A DNA stretch of 64,000 nt from Ficedula albicollis (Eukaryota > Chordata > Aves > Passeriformes > Muscicapidae). Numbering within the stretch: the stretch's first letter is position 1; each line of letters starts with the position of its first letter. A program made the position numbers and the translations under genes. Below are positions 23,901 through 37,900 of this stretch, one piece after another. Location of the stretch: NCBI RefSeq assembly GCF_000247815.1, contig NC_021674.1:6775738-6839737 (forward strand), in the 5' to 3' direction. The notes beneath the pieces are model-generated. The model did not search any database. It was given only the letters and a program-made list of their open reading frames with translations, and was not told the origin of the DNA.

Positions 23901-26900
23901 GAGATGAACTGTTTGGTCTATTACCTGAAAACTTGATGAAATATCTCTATAAGTTATTGCACCTAAAAAGGTCTGGTTTACCAAGCATTTTAAACTTAGG
24001 CTCCATTAAATCTAATCTGTTATAAAGACTGATTAAAATGAAATCTTGGTGGATATAAAAATAACATTTTGAAGTCAAAGTTCAAAAATCTCTTCCTAAC
24101 TTCTCATAAATCATCATTTTATAGTACGTCATTTTTACATATTTTCCTCGGTTTATGAGGAAAGAATACCCTAATCATGTGGCAGTCTCCATGCACACCA
24201 TTACCTGTAATTTTAGATGTCTGCTTAGTTTCTTTCACTCTGAAAATATTCCAGTCATTTATCACAGTATCATGCTTTAAAAAAAGTTGCATGTACTGAA
24301 CCTCTTTCTTTCCTAATGACCAGCATTTTCCCTCTTTGATCTTCTTACAGATCCCTAAAACATGGTGATTTATCTATGCTGTGTACAGGACCCAGGTGTT
24401 TTGCACATTAGAAACTACTCATTTATGAATTTTAAAAGATCATTAAACCCACTTAACATTCACTTCTTACCAGCTCCCCTCTTCCTTAGCTTTTGCAAAA
24501 TCATGTTTGAGCAGCATTGCCTTATACAGTCAAAAGAAAAAAGGAATTGTATGGAAAAGCATGGGGATTTATGCAGGATTTAGACAAAATAGTGCCTGAC
24601 TATTGGCAGGAAGGATAGGATTGATAGTTTACTCTAAGCTACGAGCTTTTCTAGGAGGTGAATTCAACATACAGTTGATAAGAGCAGTGAATATACTCGT
24701 GGAGTATTCTGGTCAGTTTATTTAAAGCCTAAATATTTTGTAAACAGGTTGTTAAAGTCTGGGGCTCATTCGCAGGTGGATTCAAGCATGCAGACTCACA
24801 GGACACTTGTTTCAATAAAATGGAGGGTGGCAGAGACAAGCACTCCTGACATGGAGACTGCCACTCCAGCCAGCAAGGAGGAGTTTTGAGAGAACTAAGG
24901 GATGCTCAGACTTCAATGAGAACTTAAGCTCCTGATGTGCAGTAGATAAATGTGGCCTATCTTTGGCTTATTTATGCAATTAAATGTCCTGTTTGGTTCA
25001 TTCCTGTGTGCCTTTAGGAACTGTGCTCTAGTGTGGTATCAGAAACAGATTTTTTTTCAGTCCTGACTGGAGGAGTGTTAACTTTTACAGTCACAATTTG
25101 TACTTGCTCAAAGTAAATAGTGCCCAGTGTGTATGTTATCAAAAAGTTAAGCAATACTGTGCTGTGAAAGAATATCCCGACTTGGATTCTCTGGTATGAC
25201 TTAACAAATAATTAACTGTGTTAGGAGAAGACCAACATTGCTTTATGCCATTTTTAAAAACCAGGTGAATAAGAGGAAATCAAAGGCCTTAGGGACAGCC
25301 AGAGTTCTTGTAGACCCTGGAGTCATACAGGACTATAATACTGGGCTTATGCACAGTTGCACAAGGCTCCAAAGGGCTAAGTGAGCACGGAGGATCAGCA
25401 GAGCCTGAGGAATACCACTATTCTCCTGAAAACTGGAGCACAGAAAGTAGTGTTTACTGAACACTGCCTTTGGTTTCACACTTTCACTTTTGCTTGGCAC
25501 AGATTTGCTTCATAAATCTGGGCTTATTCCTTTATTTTACTCTTGTTAATCCTAAAAGTAAATCTGTCCTTGGACCTTTTGGCTTGAATATTTAGTGCAA
25601 TATTTGGATTTGAAAAGAAGGAACCTTTGATATGGTCTTGACCTTAAGGATTTTGGAACTCAGAATCTGCATGGTAAAACCAATTAAGACAGGCTCCTGC
25701 TGCTGAAATACATCTGGGACACTCTTACAGCTAGACAGTCACTTCTGTCCATTCTCTATTGTTTTCAGAGACCTGCCTTGCAAAGAACAACTTGCGAAAA
25801 ATTATCATTGTGTATTACCTGGGATAATTTGGAATTCAGTGCAGTCAAATTGCTCTCTCAAACAATGGGAGCAATAGGACAGCTGTTTATGATAAAAATG
25901 AAAGTTTAGAACAAGATTACAATTCCTTAAGAATAAAGCCCATGGGACAGACTGCCAGCTGTGCCAATAGGTGGGAATAGCAATGACACCTCTCCTCTGT
26001 GATGCTGCACAATCAAAGGCAGCATGATAGGGCACGTGCATTAGCCAGGCATGAGGCTTCTTAAAATCCATTAGCTGTCATTGGCCACTGCATGTAATTG
26101 TGCCAGTGATGCTGCAGATTGGTTTTTGCATTAAATTTGAGTCATTCCTCATTCTGGGAAAAAAGGTGGCACCAGTGAACTGGAATTAAGGGCACCAGTC
26201 TGGGAGTATGAAGTAGAAATAGGTGTGGGATAAGAGAGCTCTAAGGGAGTGATGGGGTACAGCTGCTTGAATCTCCCCCTCCCAACAGAGATGATGCTGT
26301 CCTTACCATCACTTTTGACTGCATGAAGGGCTGTGTTTGGGCCCTGGCATCAGGGTACTCAAGGCAGAGGACTTCTGATTCCAGCTTTGCCAGTACAGTT
26401 CCTTTTACAAGCATGCAGCTGTATCATATAGAAAAATACATTATATTAATTCAGGGTATGGAGTTACAGGTAGTACAAATCTTGGCTTGTCTGAAATTCT
26501 GAGAGCTTTGTCAAAACTTCAGCAAAGCCAGAATTTCCCTCAATGTGTTTCAAGTTTGCTTGAAAAATTCCCTACAGAATTTTTTGCTATTCCCATTTAT
26601 ACCAAGAGATCCTTCAACTGGATTTTTTTTTATTAAACTTGGAATTTGATAAAATTCTAATTTGGTTTTGCTCCAGTTCAGGCTGATAAGGGTAATCCTT
26701 TGAACCTCATTGTACAATTTGGTATGGAAGACTGGTGCAGTGGTCTACCTGAGAAGAGTGAGTAGAAATTTAAATTAACAGTAGGGCAAAAAAAAGTGCA
26801 GCAAGTATAAAGTTTAGCAAATTGTACATCAGTGAGTTATTCTACTTCCAAACTTGGGGTTTTTAAACTTGCTGTCATACCATGAAAGAAGTAAGAAACT

Positions 26901-28200
26901 GTGCAGGTAATTAAATATTTGCCTTGGGGGATTACTTGCAGTTAATTAAAGCCACACAATTTCAGCACATACCTTTCCTACAGATTATTAAATTTGGATC
27001 AGATATTAACAACCCAGCTTTCTACTTACCCATCAGAGACTATTTTTTGACACTTTCAGGAGCTGGGTTTTATGAGGGCATCCTTGGCTATATTGTAAGA
27101 TTTGCTCAGCTGTGTTGTAGAGAGGGACCTTCCAGAATTTAAGCTGTAAAAACACAGTCATAATGTAATTTATTATCACATGCTGTAGGTCTTTTGGCAC
27201 CATCACTTACTTTTTCCACTGAAAAGGATTTTAGAAAGCATCTCACATGGGAACACAAACAGTGATTATCTATTGCTGCTGTTATGACCTGGAGTGGACT
27301 TACCCTTGTGGTTTGCACCATGTCCAGTTAGATCAACACTGGTTTTTAATGAGGCTCAAAGAGAGCTCTTTATCCAGTGAAATCTCTGCGTGATGAGGAT
27401 GAGCAAAACTAAATCGAGTGTCTGTGTTGCTGTATTGCCTGAATGCAGTGAAATTATGCATTATGTATTTCTCCATTCCCATGCAAAAACTGGCTGTTTT
27501 CAGAAAAATGCTGTTTGACACAACAAAATAATGCCCTGTGTTTCTGAAGACCCCAGATAGCACAGCAATTGGACTTTGTGCCAAAATGTAATTTAAGTCT
27601 CACTGTACCACTGGTTCCAAGTATTGCTTTGGACAGTTCATTTTGATAGTCTGCCCCAAAAAAGTAAAGCACTTTTGGCCACAATAATGACCTTGGGAGC
27701 TTTGTCATCAAGTGACATGAGGCTAGGATTTGCACAGGGATTTATGGGATTTAATGTTTCTGGAAAGATTTAAAGTTTCTGGAAATTCAACCATGAAAAA
27801 CTGTTATTCTAAATAAATAATAAATCACTTTATTTATCTAGTAGGTGGTTTGTGCTATTTCTCACAGATTTGTGCTGCTCTGCTCATTAGGAATAAAATT
27901 CTTGGTAGTGATGCTGATTATTCTTATGCACCTTTCCTTGCCAGCTCCTGGTTTGAGGTTTGTACTGACAGCAAAAAACTGCTCAGTAAGGATAGGGATT
28001 CTGAAATCAATTTGAATAATTGAAACCCACAAATATACTTCTGTAGTTTATAAGACTGTAGTTAAACAGATGGAAAATTGGTCAGTGTATCAAAATGCCA
28101 AATATGAAGCTGGCACCTAGGAGCTCCTCTAATTCAAGTAACTCCTTTTCCAGCATGAAACTGCTTCAGGATTTGTTTGTTTGCTTGCTTTTTTCCTCAG

Positions 28201-28278
28201 ATTCCCTGAAAGACTCCAAAGGCACGCAGAAGGGTGATTCAGTGAATCCTGTGGTGGGTGAACAAGATCAAGCCAAAG
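28201..28278 (+). CDS. Internal coding exon, phase 1-1, 26 codons
   Basis: The acceptor tract is TTGCTTTTTTCCTCAG and the donor is AAAG|GTAAAG, both strong. The two other frames are closed by TGA, so phase 1 is forced. The peptide contains DSLKDSKGTQKGDS and then GEQDQAK: polar, no aromatic residues, Gly/Lys/Asp/Gln-rich. It is the first of three closely spaced exons (introns of 597 and 516 bp), an unusually tight cluster compared with the 9-30 kb introns on either side. No domain is recognised. Confidence 0.87.
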
Positions 28279-28875
28279 GTAAAGTTTTGTACCAAAGTTT
28301 TTTAAGACAGAGATAATGAACCAGTGTGAAACTTCAGAACTTCCAGTGTCAGCACCCAGTGGGTTTCATCCTGACTTCTGCCACCTTAAGGAAATGCTGT
28401 TGGCTAGTAGAGGTTGTGTGTCAGCCAGATGTGGGGCTACTGGGAAAGCCACATCTCTAAATAGGTTTAGCCATACTGATCCTGGGTGCATAGCATTGGT
28501 ATCACGTCCTCCTATGTTGCTGTTGTGGTTCTGAAAGCCTGTGGGGTGTTTCTGTTCCTTCTGCTGACTGACAAGTGCAAGTGCTTTACAGCAGCTCCTG
28601 TGAGAAACAGGGTCAAGGCTGAGCTGCAAAAGGAGAAAAACTGTAAATGCTGCAGGTTTTGATCAGCTATTTAACTAACTTAATGCTTAGTATTGTTAAG
28701 TGATATTTTAATATATAAAATGTGTCTGAAATTGTTCACTTGATAGAAAAAAAAAAGTGGTGCTTGGCTTAGAAGTACCATGCTATGTGTGAGGTTCATG
28801 GTCTGTTGTAATGAATTTAGCATTGCCTGCTCACAGCATCATCCTGATACCATTTTCTGTTTGTTGTATTAACAG
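28279..28875 (+). other. Intron, 597 bp
   Basis: Short intron between two confident exons; GT (GTAAAG) to AG (TTAACAG). Nothing else is seen inside it. Confidence 0.75.
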
Positions 28876-28950
28876 GACAACAGGATGTTTCTGCTAATGA
28901 GGAGATAAAAACTGGGGCAGATTCCCAAGGCTCCTGCATGGAAATAGAAG
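28876..28950 (+). CDS. Internal coding exon, phase 1-1, 25 codons
   Basis: The acceptor is TTTGTTGTATTAACAG and the donor is GAAG|GTACTC. Both alternative frames carry TAA, so phase 1 is forced. The peptide contains QQDVSANEEIKTGADSQG followed by a short CMEIE end; the Cys is one of very few in the visible protein. The composition is acidic and polar, like the flanking exons. The exon is 75 nt and frame-neutral if skipped. Confidence 0.86.
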
Positions 28951-29466
28951 GTACTCCTTGTGTCTTGACATCAAAAAGCAAGATTAACAAGCAAAAGCAT
29001 TAACATAGAATCATGGAATCATAGAATGTCTGGGTTTGAAGGGACCTTAAAGATCATCTAGTTCCAACCCCCCTGCCGTGGGCAGGTGCATCTTCTATTA
29101 GGCCAGTTTGCTCAAAGCTGCATCCAACCGCTCAAAGCTTCATCCAGCCTGGCCTTCAAAATGTCAAGGGGTGGGGCATGGATCTGTGTGTGTCTCTGGG
29201 ATTGCAGTGAGTCCTGGTGAAGACCCATGTTTGGAGTAGGCACATGGGATTTTGTGCTAAATCCCAGAAAGGTGAGCATCTTCAAGGCTTCGCTCTGAAT
29301 TAGAGCTCCTTGGATTTCCTTGGACATCTTTTTTATTTGTACTCATGGAGGAAAAGATCCTTTTTGTCTGCCAGTGTTTTTAATGGCAAAGTCTCTAGTG
29401 GTTGTTAATCCTTTCATGTCCATTCTGAAAAGCCTTACTCTTCATCTTTTTATCAAATTTATTCAG
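28951..29466 (+). other. Intron, 516 bp, containing a CR1 fragment
   Basis: Short intron with a minus-strand CR1 3' fragment starting about 53 bp after the donor. The CR1 occupies some 200 bp, about 40% of the intron. Confidence 0.75.
29004..29205 (-). mobile_element. CR1 LINE 3' fragment, minus orientation
   Basis: Begins with the reverse-complement tail CATAGAATCATGGAATCATA, followed by the TTCCAACCCCCCTGCC and CAGCCTGGCCTTCAAAATGT segments typical of CR1. A 20-bp internal duplication (GCTCAAAGC... twice near 29110-29140) is present. Confidence 0.9.
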
Positions 29467-29562
29467 ATCCACTGTTGAACCAAGAAGACACAACAGAAGT
29501 TGAGACACCTTTGATTCTTGGTGCAGAGGAAAAGGAAGAAAGAAAAGAAGAAGGAGAAGGAG
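29467..29562 (+). CDS. Internal coding exon, phase 1-1, Glu-rich, 32 codons
   Basis: The acceptor is CATCTTTTTATCAAATTTATTCAG and the donor is GGAG|GTGAGC, close to consensus. The alternative frames meet TGA twice, so phase 1 is forced. The first half reads NQEDTTEVETPLIL; the second half is an almost pure Glu/Lys/Gly run (AEEKEERKEEGEG), encoded by purine-rich sequence that would itself act as a typical exonic splicing enhancer. This is the most acidic visible exon. The next confident exon is 30 kb downstream, though candidates occur from 55 kb on. Confidence 0.9.
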
Positions 29563-30859
29563 GTGAGCCTATGATAAAACAGATGGAGACAAAGAATACT
29601 GCAGGACTCATGTTATCATTTCCTGTTGTGAGGAAACATGGAAAGGGCACATAAAAGCTCTCTTTTTCCCTCTGAGAAAAAATCTCTTTTTTTTCTTACC
29701 TTTGAGTGTAATTTTGGTATACTGGACTTGGGTATGCATAGGAAGCTAAGTGCAAAAAAGTGTTTGCTTGGGTTCAAAAGTGGCATTTAAATATTCTCGT
29801 TTTTGTTTTTTTTGCATTTAAGCACATAAAATAAATGGGTATGATAGTTATTTGTGAGGTCATTGATAGAGATTTAACTAAAGAGTAACTAAAAGTAGTA
29901 ATTCTAATGAAGAAGGCAATATTTGAAGTGAGAATGCAGTCTTCTGAAGCAGTAATTTTTTAATGGGAGTAAAGTGTTTAAAATCTTGGAAATACTTTTA
30001 CAAGGAAATGTAAAAGTTTAAGTGTTGGATGCTCCTGGGAACCCTGCAACCATCTCACCATTTGTAAAGGCACATGTTTATATAAAAATAATGTATTATG
30101 TAAATAATTTTCTAATTTTAAAGTAACTGCAAGTTAATTATATGGTCATTTGTAGAGCCCAAGGATGAATTTTACAGTTCCAAATAAAAAGGCAGACATG
30201 ATTTTTATTGAAAATTCAGGTCAATACTAACTGTGTTGTCCTAATTATGAAGTCCTTTTCTCAACCACATTGACACCAACTTAATTGCAAAGCTGTGTTA
30301 GCAATATTGACAATGTTCTTCACTGCAAAGCCAGGTTAATAGAACCTCTTTGTTCATATACAGCTAAACAATATTTCCATTCCTTTTTTTTTTTAAATTT
30401 TAATTGCCTGTCCAAGTTGAGACTAATCACATCTGCTTGTTATCATTCGTGATAATGGTATTGGTTTTGTGCTGTGTTAATGAGAATGAAGGTAGAATTG
30501 ATATAATTCTTATGTTCAAATTTAGGTAAATGGTACCACCCTACCTCAGTGGCAAACCCAGGTTATGCAATAAAGGCTCACTCTTACTGCAAATACCAAT
30601 GTCATTTTGTTACTCTCCTCCAAATAGAAATTATTTACGTATTATTTTATGCACCATCACAACTAAATTGAACAAAATGTACCTTCATTTTCTCTTCTTT
30701 ACTACTTTAGTGTCCTCAACATTTAGGAACAGTCATTTAGTTCTCAGAAGAGAGATTATATTTCAACATCTGTTCTACTTACTGTTAAAATATGCAATGT
30801 TAGGGAAAAGCAGGTAATGTCAGAAAAGCATTGCTCTTTGCACCTTTTCCAGCCCTTGA

Positions 30860-30907
30860 TTTAAAAGTTTCTCAACTACTAAGTTTAAAAGTTTCTTAAA
30901 TACTAAG
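30860..30907 (+). repeat. 24-bp tandem duplication
   Basis: TTTAAAAGTTTCTCAACTAC and TTTAAAAGTTTCTTAAATAC begin two adjacent 24-bp units. Confidence 0.75.
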
Positions 30908-31737
30908 TAAGTAAAAAGTTCTCACTAAATATTTTGGAACTTGTTCCTACCTGCAGTCTCAGGTGTTGAAACTGTGCAGGATTGATCTGATCCAAAGCTT
31001 GTTAAAGTCCATAAAAGGAGTGTCATCAATTTAAGTGATCTTTTGGTAACTTCCACAATAAGAGGAGATGAGTCTGTGTGCAGGATAACAGCATAAATAT
31101 TCCGTTCAGCTTCTTCCAAATGTACTGTCTTTGGCATGGGGAAAATAAATGGGTGCTCTTGCAGAGCAGGAGCAGAGGAGGAAATAAAGCCTTTCCCTTG
31201 CCTTGTTTCATTCTTATGGGTAAAAGTACCCTCGTAGCTCATCTTGCTAGATGCTTCTGGTTCTGGTGGGCACAAATTCTGCCACATGGGTTTTGAAAGT
31301 TTGCCATAGAGTGAAGGGGGTCTGGACAAAAAGAGAGAAAAAAAAAACTAAATCAGCTAAAGTTCAGACTGATAAAATAAGATGTATTTCCCAATGCGAG
31401 ACTCCTCTTAATGGAAAGAGATTACCTGGCATTAAAAAGAGATTTAATATGTGACATTATTTTATGTAACCCAAGTGCTACCTCCTAAGGTAATTCTGCT
31501 AAATAGTTTTCCAGCAGCACACGCAGTACATTTGATATAGGATGAAATACTGTATTTTTTCTAAGAACATGGGAAAAAGGCTAATGTGGGAGTGCTAGTC
31601 CTGTTCAACAGAAATTCATGGATCTTAAGTTGGTTTGACCCCTTCTGGATCCATATGCATAGCCAAATGTAGCAGCTACTAAATTACAAACTTTTCTCTT
31701 CTACATGAGATTTTTTTGTGTGTGCTTTCAAACTCAT

Positions 31738-31903
31738 CCCAGAGCAAAGGGTAGCACGTAATTGCTTCTCTCTTCTCTCTGTCTCCCTGGGATAATTAGA
31801 TTCTTGGGAGTCATCTGCTTCCCAGAGCAAAGGGTAGCACGTAATTGCCTCTCTCTTCTCTCTGTCTCACTGGGATAATTAGATTCTTGGGAGTCATCTG
31901 CAA
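31738..31903 (+). repeat. 83-bp tandem duplication
   Basis: Two adjacent units starting CCCAGAGCAAAGGGTAGCAC (31738 and 31821) with only two or three differences. Confidence 0.9.
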
Positions 31904-34900
31904 TCCCTTCAGTCCTCAGAACTGGAGCTGTGTAAGGTCCAGCTAAAGGACCAACAAAGTCTCTTTTCCCTTTTCCAACCTTAAGCTGGATTTCCACTCA
32001 GTTACTGGCTGCGGCTTTGAAGCATGCTAGGAACTTTTTCAATGATGTGGTTTTCCATGGAAAAAATGTCTGTTTCTTGCTGGTTTAGACACGTGTCTCT
32101 CTATACATGAACTTCTGACAAACCATAGGTCATCTTCTGATTTAATTGCACAAATTTTACTGCCAGCTTGTCTCTGGAGTTTTTTAAAGCTTGCAGGGTC
32201 CTTTCCGTGTAGCTCATTTCACTTCACGGCTCCAGGGTCGTGCTGTAGTGTGAATTCCCAGGGAGTCCCAGATCCTGGTGCTTTCAAGGTTCTGGGATGC
32301 TGGGAGCCCAGAGGAATGAAGAATCAAAATCTTGGCAGTTGGACTACTATATCCCATTGCCAGCAGTAAGAACCAAGCCAGATTACCCTGAAGAATGTAA
32401 CAATGTGAGGCACTGTGTGTTTCATAAAAACCTGCTATTGCTTTTTCCAAAATCAGTAATAAAATATCACATGTGCCAATTTATTCCCTTTTTTCCTACC
32501 GTAACTTGAAGTTATAAATTATGAGGGAGCAGCTGAAGAAAAAAGGCAAACTAAGATGCCTTTTTCATTTTTCTTCCAACTACTATAATGTACTCATTCT
32601 GGTTCACAAAAGAATAATGAAAATCTATGTTTCTTATAAGATTGGGGAATATCCTCAAATCCCTTTATTAAAAACCAGAGCAAGTGGTGATCACTGATCT
32701 ATTTGCTGACTAGGTAAATGTACACAGTTTTAACAGAACTTTTGGCAGTCCCTTTATATGTGCACTTGGAATAGTCCTGTTGTGTTGTAATGACCATCCA
32801 CTCAGCACTTATTTGTGGGTTTAATCAGCACATTTATTCCACGACACAGTTTGCAGCACATGAAAGTAAATCCCATATTTGCATGAATATGCAGCTAATT
32901 TCTCCTCTGAGCCCACTCTCACTTCTGTCATTTCATTTCCTCTCTCTTTCTATCTCCTTTCATGAAGGCATTCAATATGATGGTTTGCCTCACTAATCAC
33001 CCTCAGAAGTCATTTAACTCTTTGAAGGGGTAAGATTTCTGTCAGAGAACAAGGAAATGAAGAGTTATTGCTGTTATTTCTCCGTTTTCGCTCTTCTCTA
33101 TTTGGGCTGAAATATTTTGTCATCTTGTGCTGTTTGGACTATAGTTTGAGCTTGACCTGAGATGTTTCTCCACATGAGAAGCATTTGAGAGTGGTTGGGT
33201 AAGATCCTCACCTTAATTAGGGTTAGGGCTGGCTCAGGGGCAAGCTGGGGGAGGTTTCCATCATTTGCAGCACATGTCATTTTCTTTGTCCATCTTCTGA
33301 TGTGGCTTGTTTACTCTAAATTTTAAGTCTGCCTAATTTCAAATTTGAAATCTGCCAAGTTCTGTTCTACCTAAGCCCAGTTTTGGTCAACAGTCTTTGC
33401 AGTAATTGTTATAGCCTGCAAATCTGTAGGCAACACTTTGTCCATTCTTCACTTGTCCATTTTGCTTTAGCAGGAGCGATAATTTTATGGCATAATCTTA
33501 AGAGAGAATAAAATATTGCAAAATGTGGGGGAAAGAGCTCTCATGTTTTATAGCTTCAGTCTCAGGCATTTATAGGCTTTTATATGCATTGGTACAGTCA
33601 TAAATAATGTCAAAATGATGACTTTGTTATCAAACAGTCAAAAATTTCAGAATGACATTGTGGCTACAGAGAAATGAAAGAATTCTTGAGAAAGGTCTTT
33701 TTGGACAAATCTGACATTTTTTATTACTGATGCATGGCAATTTTATTGCTTAACCAAACTCCTTTAATTCTTAAATGGAGGGAGATGAGACATTTATGAA
33801 AAAAAAAAATATAAAAGTCCCTAAAGTTCCCTAGAATCTTTAAATAGGTAATTTCACCTTTTTTGGAAAGAAAATAATTTTTTGGATTGCTGTGCCCTCT
33901 GAAGATGTAGTACAAAGGCTCCAACTTATTTTATTCGGTTGCACAAAGAGGAGAGGAAGAAATATCCTGAACCAGATATAATGTGTTTGGTGTTTGATAG
34001 GAATCCATATTGAATAGATCAGATGCCATTTTTGAGCTGTTACAGCACATCAAGACACTAAATATGAAATATATCTTTAAAATCCTATTCTAACAGACAC
34101 TGATGTTTGGCAAAGAAAAGAAAAAGTGCACCGTTGGACCTTTTGCAGGAATGCTGGAATGGCTGTGGAACCAGAAAGTTGCAAATGGGTATTTAAAGCT
34201 CTGAGCTGTGCAGAGATGTGGGCTGTTGGAAAGCAGTAGATGGAGCTGTGGGAGGTGTGCAGGGAGATTAGGAGTGGAAATCCTAAGAGGTGCCTCACTT
34301 TGTATGCCTTTATTTTCTCGAGAACTTCACAAAACTCCAGTGAGCTTTTCAGCTGCACTATCAGCCAGCTGAGGAGATTTTGTGACTAGATTATGTTTGC
34401 CAGCCCACTGTGCTGAGTTTGTGGTGGTCCAAGGGCTGTTTGGTCTGTATCAAGCACTCTGCCCTCCTGAAGGCATTATAGCTGTGGCAGAAAAGGATAT
34501 CCAAGGATTTCTATGCCTCATGGAAGCAGCCAGGTGAGGCTCACCTGCATCTTCTCTGCTCCACTTAGACATTGCAGGCTGCAGAAGAGGAGTGGGGATT
34601 CTTCCTCACTGTCCTTGGGTTTATGTTTGTGTTTGGGCTTTGGCAGTTGTGAAGTGGGAGGTGTCCAGGCTCTTACATCAGCAAAGAAGCTTCCCTGATG
34701 GTGCAGGATGGGGCAGCAAATGGGATGCAGACCTCCTACAGGCTTTCCTGAGGGTGCTTCCCCGAGGATGCTGTGCATTGGCAGTGTGGGTGGTACTTAC
34801 ACTGTCAGTAGTCTGCTGTAGATATTGATTTTAGTCTCTTGAGGGGAAAAAAGTCATATTTATTTTCCTGCCACAGAAGGAATCTGTTTCTTTTCATTAC

Positions 34901-37900
34901 TCTCCATATATCAGGTTCTAGCCTGAATGTACATAAAAAATAGGTGGTGCAAGATTAATTTGAAGTTTTAATTATTTTTCATTTCTTGCAAGGAATAATA
35001 TTTTTTTTCTGTATGCTTTTCTAATAACGAAAGTAGAAAATGTAAGGAATTTTTCAGCTTAAACGTTTTGCTTGCTGTCACAGTCACTTTATATTACCAG
35101 ATTTGATGGTAAGGGCAAAAGACAAAAAGCCAAAAGGAAATAAAACAGGAAAACAACAATAGAAAATACTGTAACAATGATAGCGTTTACTATCTCTATT
35201 TGATTGTTTTCTTCATTTCATTTACAGTAAGCAGAATAGAAATAGTATTATGAATTGGCATTTTTTATTGCATTAAAAAATATAATCTCTTTGTTCCTGG
35301 TGAATGTGTTGACAATGCAGCCTTTGTTTGGTTTAATTAATTTAGGTTACAGCACTGAATTGAATCACACTCAGCATTAAATCAAGTAAAAGAAGCTTTA
35401 GAATTCTTTTCCATACACAGAAAATAAAAATAAAGAGAAGAAATTAAATCCTGGAAGACGCTGGAGGAGAAACTGGATATTTTTAATGGAATATATTGGA
35501 GTGCCATTTTCATTTTGATTTTCCATGTTGAGAATGCCAAAAAATATAAAATCATTAAATCCCAGTGAAAAGCAGATGCTATGATGTCATTCTTAGTCCT
35601 CATATGTTTATAATAGTATTACATGATATTACAAGTTTTTTACTTTTGACCTACAAGTCTTGAAGAGCTTTAAGATACTGATAATGCCCTTTTCACATAT
35701 GAAAACTGGGGAGATAATAGAATCCATATTCCAAATGGTGGGGTCCAAGTCTACCAGGCATTGGTTTTATCTCACCCCTCCAGAGAGACAGCAGTGCCTT
35801 ATGCAAACAAAACATGTATCTCTTTCAAACTGTCTTAAATAGCACCCAAGGAATGAGGGACAGGAATATGGGAGAGAGTCTGACATCTTAGAAACAGTTT
35901 CCTGTAACATATTGGAAAAGTAGGACTCAGTGGCCAAGGACTGCACTGTTACAGATGGCATCATAGCCAACAGTATTTCTGGAAATAAGCTTTAGCACCT
36001 CCAGAGATATGGCACCACTTTAACATATACTGTACAGCTACAGAGGTGTCTGTTTGAACAGTGAGCTTAGCTCCCATGTGCCACAGTAAGAAATTCAGTC
36101 TTAAATTAGAATAGGTCCAGCAGACCAAAGGAGTGCCGGCAATTTCACCAGGAAACAATTTGATCCCTCACAGACAAATGTTATGTCTTTGTGCTGTCTT
36201 CTACAAAAGGAGTCTTCATTTTGTTAAGCATTGATGAATTTTAGATTCTCACTTTATTTTATAAAGTTTGTTTGTGATGGAATACACACAGATCCAACTG
36301 AGATGGCTCTGGAACTGGAAATCCTGTGCTCCCATGTGCTTAGGTTTTTGGATGGATGTGCTGCTTTGCCCAAGTTGTGGCACTATGCCATAGCTGTTTT
36401 CAAAAACTCAAATGGCCACACACTTAGGGCAGCAGGGAGACAAACTGCATTTCACAAAGGAGTTTCATAAAAGAGAGTGGAATCGAGTCATAACTGTGTG
36501 GAAACCACAGCCAGTGGAGTGGAGAAGGTATGATTTGGACAACTGTCTTTTTTTTCAAGTACAGAACAGGAAGGAATTAAAAGAAAACATCATATGCCCT
36601 AGGATTGAAAGATTCTGTGGCTTGCTCTTTGAGGAGTGGAAGAACATTTTCATTTCACTGTGTATTTCTGTATTTTTTTCCTAATGCTGAGGTGAGGAGT
36701 AAATCTTGTTCTCATATGAGAAGGGTGGCATTTACTCACTCTGTACTGTCACATGGATCAAGAGACACACTTTTTGATTCAACTCTGTCCTGTTCTCTCT
36801 TCTGTGTATTCCCACTTCTAGCTCTGCTAATGAGGTACACCATAGCTTCATAGGTGTCCTTGCTTCTTGTGCTTGGAGAGGGAGGCCAGAGCCTGCTACA
36901 TAGTGAGGGGAAATGAGTGTACAGCCTTGTAAAGTAGAGGTTGCTTTGCTATGGCATGACCCCAGCTGAGATTAAACTTTTCTCACTGCAGCTGACCCAG
37001 AGCAGGAAAGATCCCACCCAATCTCACTCAGATCTTTGAAGCATAATGCTTTCCTCTGGATTCTCTCTTCCTTTTTTCTGAACTTTATTTGTAACTTCTC
37101 GGCAGCAGGTTTTCTGTCCTCTCACCTTTTCCTAATGTGGTTGACAGGTGAGCATTCTTTTGAGGTCTTGCCATCTGGAACAGTTTTCCTCTGCTTGGTT
37201 GGCTTTTATCACATTTTGCCTGCAGATGAGTGTGCAAGGTCATCACCAGCATGCCTGGCCCATAGTATCAATCCAAACAGCCCAAACTGACCTTGCCTCC
37301 AGCCACTCTGAATGATCTACCAGGGAGAAAGCTCTTCCTTCTACATCCCTAGGACTGCATCTGAATCAGGCAGTAGTGTCATCTCAACATATTGGTGCAG
37401 AAGTGCAGCTCTTTGGGACTTTCTGTTATTTCACAAAAAGCTCAGCGCCTTCTTTTTGGGGTCTTGCAGGATCTCTGAGGGGCCTTTCCTGGAGTACTCC
37501 TGTATGCTGTGCATGTGCTCATAGCTGCAATTCAACCAGTGCTCTGAATGATGAACTGTGAGTTGCAGCTGCAGTCAGTCCATGGGCAACTGCAGAAACA
37601 CTTAGTTTTGTTTGAGAGAATCCAAGAGAAATATGAAGAGTATGGAATGGTGGGGGTTTTTTTACTTTCCTGTACACATGCTTCAATGCTTATAATGTAC
37701 TTACTTGATTAACACTGTACTTTGCTGTAACAGTTGCCAATTATTTTCCTCCCAGGTTCAGTCTTGTGACTGCTATCCTGAGGTCTAAAATCCATTGCTT
37801 TCTACAGCCAGCAAATTTGATGACCTTCATTACTGTTTCACTGTTGCAGGGTCTTTTCACTGAAATTTTGGGGTATATAAACCCTTTGACTCATTATTCC

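Larger units (their letters stand above)
18884..28200 (+). other. Intron, 9.3 kb, with one CR1 fragment
   Basis: It contains a 42-bp tandem duplication at about 19992-20064 and a CR1 3' fragment at 20768-20968. The remainder (about 21.0-28.2 kb) shows no feature I can name. Confidence 0.6.

Noticed and set aside
36992..37108. Open stretch after CTCACTGCAG starting ADPEQERSHPIS
   Set aside because: Becomes hydrophobic, and the only phase-1 donor (GTTTTC) is poor.
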